Shown here: positions 54,875-61,321 of the stretch, in pieces | Numbering within the stretch: position 1 is the first letter of the stretch | How the letters are laid out: the number at the start of each line of letters is the position of its first letter | From: CAUJGP01 sp964612425 | GTDB lineage: Bacteria; Bdellovibrionota; Bdellovibrionia; Bdellovibrionales; Bdellovibrionaceae | NCBI GenBank assembly: GCA_964612425.1 | Contig: CAZTDX010000004.1 | Span: forward strand, 43,906 to 107,905 | Reading direction: 5' to 3' | Length of the DNA stretch: 64,000 bases | The notes under the pieces: generated by a model | The model's database searches: none | Told to the model about the DNA's origin: nothing | The model's input: only the letters and a program-made list of their open reading frames with translations | Position numbers and translations under genes: made by a program

Positions 54875-55992
54875 TGAGAATATTATTTTTAATTCTTATT
54901 CTGCCGTTTTTTGTTTTAGCTAAAGCTAAAGAAACAGAACCAATTAAAATCAAAGTTGTATTCATGGAAGCCCTTGCACCAAAAGACACAACATCTTCAG
55001 AGCGATTTCAAAAAGAATATGAATTTGCAATTCAAACTGGAAAAAACTTTACTCGTGAAGAGTTGAAAAAATGCGGTTACATTCTGGAAGAAGAAAAAAT
55101 ATTTTATGACGCTAGTGATGCGCTTCAATCACTTGAAGAAACCAAGAAAGCTAAAGAAAAAGGGGCTTGGCTTATCGTTGGCCCACGACGAAGCAATCAC
55201 TATCTTCTGCTTGTAAAAGGCGCGCCAGACATGGCCACATTAAGCATCATGGCTTCTTCGCAGGAAGTGTTTGACCTAGATTCACTTCATCTGACACTCG
55301 CGCAATCAAATAAAAATATGGCTGAAGTCGCAGCCAAAGAAGTGGTCGCTCAAAATAAAAAAATAAAAACGTATCTTTCAATTGTTAGCGAAGACTGCGT
55401 GACCTGTGTGGATTTTGCAGCTCACTTTGATAAAAAGGCAAAGTCATTGGGTTTGAAGAATATCAAAGAAATTAAAATTTTCGGCGAAGAACCAAATATT
55501 AGTGAATACGAAAAGCACATAACAGATTCAAAACCTGATTTTATTCTTTTACCAAACTACTCGAAGGTCTCATCAAGCCTTATGGCGACAATTCATAAAT
55601 GGTCACCAAAAACAATGTTCGTTGGTGGTGATGGCTGGGGAGATAGCAAATATGGATTTGTTAGCCATTCCCCTGAGCTTGAAAATGTTCAAGGTTTGAC
55701 GGTGAAAGGTTTTCCACCTGTTGACAAAGGGCTTCTCTATTTCAAATTAGGAAAGACTATATTGAAAAACCCTTCGCTAGCAGCGGCATTTCCGGCAAGT
55801 GGTTCCGCTCAAGCATTACTTAAAACCATTGAAGGCATCGCCACTCTGCTTTGTCAGCATAAGCCGAAGTCAAAAGATGAGTTCACTAAAATATTTAAAC
55901 AAGCAGGCAAAAAGTATTTTTCAAACCCTTGGGGTACTAGCGTATTTAAACTAACCGACGGAGAAATTGTTTTTAACAAGACTGTAAAATGA
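54874..55992 (+). CDS. periplasmic ligand-binding protein (branched-chain amino acid type)
   Basis: This 372-aa protein has a signal peptide (MRILFLILILPFFVLAKA). It has the two-lobed type-1 periplasmic binding fold pattern of LivJ-like proteins: IKIKVVFMEALAPKD at the start, AKEKGAWLIVGPRRSNHYLL (ligand pocket strand), DFILLPNYSKVSSSLMATI, and TMFVGGDGWGDSKYG. I see no permease or ATPase genes nearby. The 4-nt overlap with the histidine kinase gene instead suggests it is the ligand sensor for that kinase. The frame could start 6 codons earlier, but the ATG at 54874 gives a clean signal peptide. Confidence 0.78.
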   Translation: MRILFLILILPFFVLAKAKETEPIKIKVVFMEALAPKDTTSSERFQKEYEFAIQTGKNFTREELKKCGYILEEEKIFYDASDALQSLEETKKAKEKGAWLIVGPRRSNHYLLLVKGAPDMATLSIMASSQEVFDLDSLHLTLAQSNKNMAEVAAKEVVAQNKKIKTYLSIVSEDCVTCVDFAAHFDKKAKSLGLKNIKEIKIFGEEPNISEYEKHITDSKPDFILLPNYSKVSSSLMATIHKWSPKTMFVGGDGWGDSKYGFVSHSPELENVQGLTVKGFPPVDKGLLYFKLGKTILKNPSLAAAFPASGSAQALLKTIEGIATLLCQHKPKSKDEFTKIFKQAGKKYFSNPWGTSVFKLTDGEIVFNKTVK

Positions 55993-57290
55993 TAAACGAA
56001 CAAAACCGCTCACTTAGATTTTATGTTTTATCATCCTGGATTTTGTCAGGAATCATATCGCTATTTGCGAGCGCGATACTTTTGTCATCTTTTGGATTTT
56101 ATACTTACCAGCAAAATCAAAAACAGTTGAAAATAAACTTAGAGGGCAAGGCTCAACTGGCGGCGCGTAGAATCGCTGCGGAACTTCTGATTGCTCCTCG
56201 CGGTGCGCCTGAAAGTATCGCCCTACAGATGCAAAAAAATTTGGGCTTAAATAGTATCGAAATTATTCCTGAGCCTAGCAAGTCTCAAACGTCCGTATTT
56301 TCTTATGACAAAGGCAATCTGGTCATTGCTTACCCAGTGCCACATCTTGAATCTCGTTATCAAATTAGAGCTGCTGTAACTCAGGATTCATTTTGGAGTT
56401 ATTTAAACTTACCCTTTATCTTTTGGAGTTTATTTATCACGGCGATTTTCATTGCTGTCGGGGTCATCGTCCAAACTTACTATCTTCAGAAAAAAATATT
56501 GAAACCAATTGTGTCACTCGTTGCCACTTCTACGGGCGAAAAACAAATCTGTACGGATTGGCCGAAAGAGCTTGTCGAAATATCTAATAAGCTCAACCAG
56601 TCATTTAGTGAGCGAGAACAAGTTGTTTATAGTCAATTAGCAAGAGGAGTCATTCACGACATTAGAACTCTTCTGCAATCGGTAAGAATTGCAAGCGACC
56701 TTGCTCGTGAAAGTAGTAGTGAAAAGCGAATTAAAAATCTCATCGACATTTGCCACTCCAAGATTCCGTCAGTTCTTGAAATAGTAGATACAGCGCTTGA
56801 TGGCAGCCGTGACATCAAAATTCAGAAAACACAGAAGAACCTTTTTCAAACTATTAAAAACTCTATTGATACAAATAAATCTTTTGCTGAAGCAAAAAAT
56901 ATTCAACTTGAATTTATTACGACTGAGAGTGATCTGCTTGTTCCACACGATCCAATGCAGCTTGAAAGAGTTTTTACTAACATCATAAAAAATGGCATTG
57001 AAGCTCACCTTGATTCCCCAGCTCCGAATCAAAAGGTTCAGATTAAAGTTGATTTCTCGTTCAAAGATAAAGTTTCAGTTTTTATCGAAGACAACGGTCT
57101 TGGACTTCCTCAAGCGCATGATAAATCTTTTAAAACTTTAAAAAGCACTAAGCCCCATGGTTCAGGTCTTGGTCTTCTTGTCTCACGTAAAATTGTTGAG
57201 GCTCATGACGGACAATTGCGAGCTGGAAAATCAAAAGAATTAAGTGGCGCACAATTTGAAATTGAACTTCCACGAGGGGCTTCTTTATGA
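55989..57290 (+). CDS. membrane sensor histidine kinase
   Basis: This 433-aa protein has two membrane segments (about residues 14-37 and 142-163) enclosing a periplasmic sensor of about 100 aa. After them come an H-box with H223 (RGVIHDIRTLLQSV), an N-box (QLERVFTNIIKNGIEAHLDS), a G1 box (IEDNGLGLP) and a G2 box (HGSGLGLLVSRKIVEAHDG). It overlaps the binding-protein gene and the response-regulator gene by 4 nt each. The likely path is binding protein with ligand to kinase to regulator. The periplasmic domain resembles no named sensor to my eye. Confidence 0.9.
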   Translation: MINEQNRSLRFYVLSSWILSGIISLFASAILLSSFGFYTYQQNQKQLKINLEGKAQLAARRIAAELLIAPRGAPESIALQMQKNLGLNSIEIIPEPSKSQTSVFSYDKGNLVIAYPVPHLESRYQIRAAVTQDSFWSYLNLPFIFWSLFITAIFIAVGVIVQTYYLQKKILKPIVSLVATSTGEKQICTDWPKELVEISNKLNQSFSEREQVVYSQLARGVIHDIRTLLQSVRIASDLARESSSEKRIKNLIDICHSKIPSVLEIVDTALDGSRDIKIQKTQKNLFQTIKNSIDTNKSFAEAKNIQLEFITTESDLLVPHDPMQLERVFTNIIKNGIEAHLDSPAPNQKVQIKVDFSFKDKVSVFIEDNGLGLPQAHDKSFKTLKSTKPHGSGLGLLVSRKIVEAHDGQLRAGKSKELSGAQFEIELPRGASL

Positions 57291-58663
57291 TTTCAGAAAG
57301 AATACCAAAAATTCTAGCCATTGATGATGACCCACAATGGCTAGCTCAAATTCCACTTATTTTTGAAGACACCAATTATGAAATTGATATTTATGCAACC
57401 ATTGACCAAGGGCTTGCCGCAATTGAATCGCAATTTTATGATGTCGTCCTTTTAGATCTTAATTTTGATGGTGATTGCAGAACAGGGCTCGATGTCTTCA
57501 GGCGAATTTCAGCATTGGATTCAGAAGTCAGTGTCATTGTCATCAGTGGAGAAACTGAACCTAAAAAGTTAATCGACATCATGAACGCGGGGATCACTCA
57601 GTTTCTTCCAAAACCAGCTGAGCTGAACGAAATTAGAGATGCTGTTAACAGGGCCATCGCCAACAAAGAAATTCGCAGGAGGTCGATCTTAAGTGAAACT
57701 GACAATCGAATTCATATCGTCGGCTCATCCAAAGCCATTCAACAACTTAAGGCTGAAATAATTCAAGCTGCAAAAAGAGGAATCAAAGACATTTTAATTC
57801 AAGGCGAAACTGGAACTGGAAAAGAAGTATTTGCCAGAGCTATCGCCGAATATGCCGACCCATCGAAAAGGATCAGCCCCGTTCATTGTGCGGCGATTAG
57901 TGATGGACTTGCGGAATCAGAACTTTTTGGCCACATGAAAGGTGCCTTCACCGGAGCCGACAAAGACCGGCTTGGCGCATTCGAAGGCGCTCAGGGTGGA
58001 TTTGTATTTTTAGATGAAATTGGCGACATGCCGTCGAACCAGCAAGCAAAACTCTTGAGAGTTTTACAAGAGCGAAAAGTGCAACGCGTTGGCTCCAGTG
58101 AAGAACGGCCCGTTAGTTTTAAAAGTATCTCAGCAACCCATGTGGATCTTGAAAAAGCTGTCGTTGATAAAAAATTTCGCGAGGATCTTTATTATCGCAT
58201 TGCTAAATTCGTTATTAAGATTCCATCGCTGCGGGATCGACTTGAAGATATCCCAGAACTTGTGACTTACTTTCTTGTGACGCGACTCAAAAACAAAGTC
58301 ACGATTACTCCACAGGCGATTACTTTACTCCAAAGTTATTATTGGCCTGGAAATGTACGCCAGCTTGAAGGTGTAATTGAGACGATGAGCTATCGCTGTG
58401 AAAATCGCATCATCCGCGAAAAAGATGTGTGTAATGCCATCCCTGAAATTTCCAAATTATTTACACCAAAGCAGACGCTTTCTTTCTTAGGAAAAACTGG
58501 AGCCTCGCTGGTCAATCAAGAACGCAAACGCTTTCAAAAAGCGATTATTGATTCCAACGGTGATCGCGACAAAGCCGCTGAACTTTTGAGTTTGTCGCGT
58601 GCCACTTATTTTAGAAGAGCTAAAGAGTTGGGGCTTGTGACGGCTAGGAGATGTCATTTATGA
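57287..58663 (+). CDS. sigma54-dependent response regulator (NtrC type)
   Basis: This 458-aa protein has an N-terminal receiver (D13-D15 acidic pocket, phospho-acceptor D57 in VVLLDLNF, K109 in FLPKP). A sigma54-activator AAA+ domain follows, with Walker A GETGTGKE (173-180), the GAFTGA loop (219-224) that contacts sigma54, and Walker B GGFVFLDEIGD. The C-terminal Fis-type HTH is AIIDSNGDRDKAAELLSLSRATYFRRAKELG. It is the output of the upstream kinase. Its targets probably have -24/-12 promoters, none of which I could identify in the window. A hairpin with a short T-rich tail follows 50 nt after the stop. Confidence 0.93.
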   Translation: MISERIPKILAIDDDPQWLAQIPLIFEDTNYEIDIYATIDQGLAAIESQFYDVVLLDLNFDGDCRTGLDVFRRISALDSEVSVIVISGETEPKKLIDIMNAGITQFLPKPAELNEIRDAVNRAIANKEIRRRSILSETDNRIHIVGSSKAIQQLKAEIIQAAKRGIKDILIQGETGTGKEVFARAIAEYADPSKRISPVHCAAISDGLAESELFGHMKGAFTGADKDRLGAFEGAQGGFVFLDEIGDMPSNQQAKLLRVLQERKVQRVGSSEERPVSFKSISATHVDLEKAVVDKKFREDLYYRIAKFVIKIPSLRDRLEDIPELVTYFLVTRLKNKVTITPQAITLLQSYYWPGNVRQLEGVIETMSYRCENRIIREKDVCNAIPEISKLFTPKQTLSFLGKTGASLVNQERKRFQKAIIDSNGDRDKAAELLSLSRATYFRRAKELGLVTARRCHL

Positions 58664-58712
58664 GAACCGCTTTTTTTCAGATCACAAAAAATAGTGCCTA
58701 TTACTGAGTCAC

Positions 58713-58732
58713 ATTGGTTTCAGAAAACCAAT
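58713..58732 (+). terminator. hairpin terminator after the sensor operon
   Basis: ATTGGTTT (58713-58720) and AAACCAAT (58725-58732) form an 8-bp stem with a 4-nt loop, followed by CTTTATT. It lies 50 nt past the response-regulator stop and 100 nt before the convergent stop of the membrane-protein gene. Confidence 0.55.
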
Positions 58733-58832
58733 CTTTATTAACCTCTATTCCATTATTGAAAATAAACATGATCACATGCGTGATGTAAAAAACACATAAT
58801 GCTCTTCACTATAACTCTGCTTAGCTCTAAGT

Positions 58833-59438
58833 TTATGTTCCGACATTTTTTTGTTCATTGCGAACACAGCCAGCTAAACTGCCAACCACGATAGTCATTA
58901 AAAAAAGACTTAAACAAATTTGAACAGAACTAAGAAAAATCGCGCAATTAGCATTCGGAGTTGGAGAATCAATAGGACCAATTGTCGCTGTTGTTCTTAA
59001 GCTGTTATAGAAAGCGAGCAGTGGCGATTCATAACCATCCGTTTTGTTTAACAAGTTTAATATTGCAAAACATACTACTATTTCATACAGATGAATTAGT
59101 GCCCCAATCACGCTCCTTGCAGGGGAAATTATTCCTTCAGCTATAAAAATTGATCTAAAATTAAATGAAAAAATCTCAACCAATCGCCAAGTAATCAAAA
59201 AAATAACTAGGCCAATTGGAGCAATAGAAGAGAAAAACAGAATCACTGTAAACAATAATGAGAGAATGATTTGATAAATTACTACGGCTTGATTTTCATT
59301 TTTTTTACCAGTGAAAAAACTATCTAACCATGAACCAAAAGTTAAGCGATCATAGAGCCAAACAATTGGAAAAACGACTATAACATAAATCCCAATTTTA
59401 GATTGAATAGGTTTTTTTAGACTAAAATAATTCTTCAT
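58833..59438 (-). CDS. integral membrane protein with a channel-like pore loop
   Basis: This 201-aa protein has about five hydrophobic segments (near residues 15-30, 52-70, 72-92, 106-130 and 165-190). Before the last one it has YNSLRTTATIGPIDSP (144-159). The layout helix-TTATIG-last helix resembles the P-loop and inner helix of two-TM potassium channels (TTxTIGYGD), but the selectivity GYG is replaced by GPI. It may be a channel relative or a coincidence. It stands alone inside the island, transcribed towards the sensor operon. The ribosome binding site is weak. Confidence 0.55.
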   Translation of the reverse strand: MKNYFSLKKPIQSKIGIYVIVVFPIVWLYDRLTFGSWLDSFFTGKKNENQAVVIYQIILSLLFTVILFFSSIAPIGLVIFLITWRLVEIFSFNFRSIFIAEGIISPARSVIGALIHLYEIVVCFAILNLLNKTDGYESPLLAFYNSLRTTATIGPIDSPTPNANCAIFLSSVQICLSLFLMTIVVGSLAGCVRNEQKNVGT

Positions 59439-59800
59439 ATGGTACCTAAGTTAATGCCGCGATAAACTTTGCAATAGATCAAATACTCTTTTAAAAAATT
59501 TAACACTATCCATATCAGAACTCAATAAGATTTAAATATTTTCAACTAACCTTTGCTCGCATGTGCATGCGCAAACTTGAACACTGCAATCACTGATACT
59601 CGAATCTCAACGCCACAAGGCGGCGTGAGACTCGTGCTGATACTCGTGGAATTGAGTACCAAAAATGAGACTCAATCAAATTTAAATAAATCATCAGATA
59701 TTAATCACTTAGTATTTTTAGCGCCTCATCGAGCATGCTGGCACGGCTTTGCTATCTATGTCCTTCGAGACTGTTTAAGTCTCAGAAGGGAGAATAGAAA
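59439..59800. promoter_or_regulatory. gene-free leader of the conjugation operon with a hairpin over the first ribosome binding site
   Basis: No convincing gene lies here; one open frame from 59553 has no ribosome binding site and low-complexity content. TGAGACTC words occur at about 59629 and 59668. Just before the first conjugation gene, CCTTC-GAGACT (59762-59772) pairs with AGTCTC-GAAGG (59778-59789), leaving one unpaired base and a GTTTA loop. The GAAGGGAG ribosome binding site lies on the 3' arm, so folding could limit translation of the operon's first gene. Confidence 0.5.
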
Positions 59801-60064
59801 ATGGAGGCTTGGCAAAAGCAATACGTGAAACTTGTAAATAACAAGTGGCAAACACAAGGGGGGCAGGATGTTGACCACGAACTCGATGAAGACGAGCTCT
59901 ATCTGCTCGAAGAAAAACAAAACAATTTATATAAAGGTGGCTATCAGCAATGTCCCCACTGTGAAGTGATGACTAAGTTTGATCCCTATGATCTTCACTG
60001 CAACATGTGCGGATGGAATGCTGGAAATGATCCGCACTGGACTGACAACCAATGCGCAGCTTGA
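59801..60064 (+). CDS. small zinc-ribbon-like protein of the conjugation operon
   Basis: This 87-aa protein has an acidic middle (VDHELDEDELYLLEE) and a four-Cys zinc-ribbon-like pattern, C-P-H-C...C-N-M-C-G-W (QQCPHCEVMTKF then LHCNMCGWNAG). It is unknown. It has a good ribosome binding site within a hairpin arm and is the first gene of the type IV secretion operon. The 3' end overlaps the next frame by 13 nt. A DNA- or protein-binding accessory role in transfer is plausible but not shown. Confidence 0.65.
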   Translation: MEAWQKQYVKLVNNKWQTQGGQDVDHELDEDELYLLEEKQNNLYKGGYQQCPHCEVMTKFDPYDLHCNMCGWNAGNDPHWTDNQCAA

Positions 60065-60309
60065 AAAATAAGATCATCACTCTTGCTCATCTTACCGCGA
60101 AGAAAATGACATCAACAACTTATTATGAAGTGAGGGATGGCTCTCACAAAGAATGGATCACGCCCGATGTGTGGTTCAAAAGACAAAAGTTCAACAACCT
60201 TAATAATTTTTACCTTGGAGGTAATAATGGAAACTCAAAACAAGAAATCAAAAGAATTTTATCGCTTTCAAATTCAAATGCCGACTCTAAATCAAAATCA
60301 AAAACCTAA
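60052..60309 (+). CDS. possible small protein of the conjugation operon
   Basis: This 85-aa frame starts with an ATG inside the end of the zinc-ribbon gene and overlaps the start of the next gene by 83 nt in another frame. The first 58 residues look protein-like (TSTTYYEVRDGSHKEWITPDVW, FKRQKFNNLNNFY). The rest is Asn/Ser/Lys low complexity and may be an out-of-frame tail. There is no clear ribosome binding site, so translation would depend on coupling. Confidence is limited. Confidence 0.4.
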   Translation: MRSLKNKIITLAHLTAKKMTSTTYYEVRDGSHKEWITPDVWFKRQKFNNLNNFYLGGNNGNSKQEIKRILSLSNSNADSKSKSKT

Positions 60310-60661
60310 ATCCGTTGGGATGGCCTATCTCAGAGATGGAGAAGGCACATACACCATTCGGCTTTGGATGTTTACTGAGCGCTATTACATGATTCAAACA
60401 AAAGGTGATCCCACCAGATATTTGTTGATGAGCCGTGAACCCAGTCGTGATTCAAATTCAAAAAATAAATTTCGTTGGAGAATTATTGGCAATGGAAAAT
60501 TTGATTCAAAAAAAGGAGTGATTGAACTCTACTTTGATCTTTTGAGCAAACCAGTTTTGATGAATCTATTTCCTGAAAGCTACGTTGATAAATCTTTGTC
60601 TGACGAAATGATCGAAGCAACACGTTTTGCAGAGGAAGCAAAACAACTTATCGCAGCCTAA
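60227..60661 (+). CDS. hypothetical protein of the conjugation operon
   Basis: The ATG at 60227 follows TTGGAGG by 5 nt and gives 144 aa; the open frame extends 30 codons further upstream without a better site. The product has a beta-rich core (YRFQIQMPTLNQ, GEGTYTIRLWMFTERYYMIQT, KGVIELYFDLLSK) and a helical end (SDEMIEATRFAEEAKQLIAA). It has no signal or membrane segment and resembles no family I know. It lies 37 nt upstream of the pilin gene. Confidence 0.65.
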   Translation: METQNKKSKEFYRFQIQMPTLNQNQKPKSVGMAYLRDGEGTYTIRLWMFTERYYMIQTKGDPTRYLLMSREPSRDSNSKNKFRWRIIGNGKFDSKKGVIELYFDLLSKPVLMNLFPESYVDKSLSDEMIEATRFAEEAKQLIAA

Positions 60662-60698
60662 TAATTGAAAATAATAAATGTTAAAAAAGGAGACGTTC

Positions 60699-60992
60699 AT
60701 GAAAATGAATAAAGGGATTGCTTTAACTTTTGTCGCCCTGTTTGCGATTACAATGTGTTTAATGCCAGAGCTGGCACATGCTGGTCTTGAGTCTTCACTC
60801 GTCAGCGTAAAGATGAAACTCACCGGAGTCATCTTGCCATTGTTATCTGTGATTGGAATTTGCATTGCTGCGATTTCATTTTTCACCGGAAATCCATTGG
60901 CCAAGCAACACATTATCTATGCAATTTTAGGTTGCGCCTTTGGCTTTGGAGCGCAGGCCATTGTTGATTTTATCTCGCAGACAGTGAGGTAG
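60699..60992 (+). CDS. VirB2/TrbC-like conjugative pilin
   Basis: This 97-aa protein has a long signal peptide (MKMNKGIALTFVALFAITMCLMPELAHA). Two hydrophobic helices follow, separated by a short polar loop (GVILPLLSVIGICIAAISFFTG and HIIYAILGCAFGFGAQAIVDF). This is the layout of VirB2/TrbC pilins. The ATG at 60699 follows AAAGGAG; the frame opens 7 codons earlier. It is followed by virB3- and virB4-like genes in the usual order, which supports the assignment. Confidence 0.82.
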   Translation: MKMNKGIALTFVALFAITMCLMPELAHAGLESSLVSVKMKLTGVILPLLSVIGICIAAISFFTGNPLAKQHIIYAILGCAFGFGAQAIVDFISQTVR

Positions 60993-60995
60993 ATC

Positions 60996-61319
60996 ATGAA
61001 TGATCAAAATGAACCGCTGATTTCAAAAGTGCCGAGAGCTTTAGAAGTGAAAAGCAAGCTCTTCGGCTTTGAACTTCCAGATTTGCTTGTGATCTTTTCA
61101 AATCTTGCGATCACAAATTTAGTTTTTGGAAGCACAAGTTTTCGTTACCCACTCGTTTGGGGAACCACTCTTGGATTGGCTGGTTTTTTGTTCTTTGCAA
61201 AAAAAGGAAAGCCCGACAATTACCTTCAACATTTTGGTGAGTTTTGGGCCAGTCCAACCACGCGATTCGCAGCTCTACACGACATTAAGTTCAAACGATT
61301 TCTGAGGAAAGGAAAGTAA
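60996..61319 (+). CDS. VirB3/TraL-like type IV secretion protein
   Basis: This 107-aa protein sits between a VirB2-like and a VirB4-like gene (3 nt gap before, 2 nt after). It has an N-terminal polar part (ISKVPRALEVKSKLFGFELPD, as in TraL/VirB3) and a central hydrophobic hairpin (LLVIFSNLAITNLVFG, then LVWGTTLGLAGFLFFA). A basic C-terminus follows. VirB3 proteins are inner-membrane partners of the VirB4 ATPase. The call relies on order and topology, since sequence conservation in this family is low. Confidence 0.75.
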   Translation: MNDQNEPLISKVPRALEVKSKLFGFELPDLLVIFSNLAITNLVFGSTSFRYPLVWGTTLGLAGFLFFAKKGKPDNYLQHFGEFWASPTTRFAALHDIKFKRFLRKGK

Positions 61320-61321
61320 AT

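Noticed and set aside
54874..55992. Part of an amino-acid ABC transporter
   Set aside because: No permease or ATPase genes are nearby, and the gene overlaps a histidine kinase gene. A sensory role is more likely.
59553..59828. Open frame in the leader of the conjugation operon
   Set aside because: There is no ribosome binding site, its composition is unlike a protein, and it overlaps the hairpin and the start of the zinc-ribbon gene out of frame.
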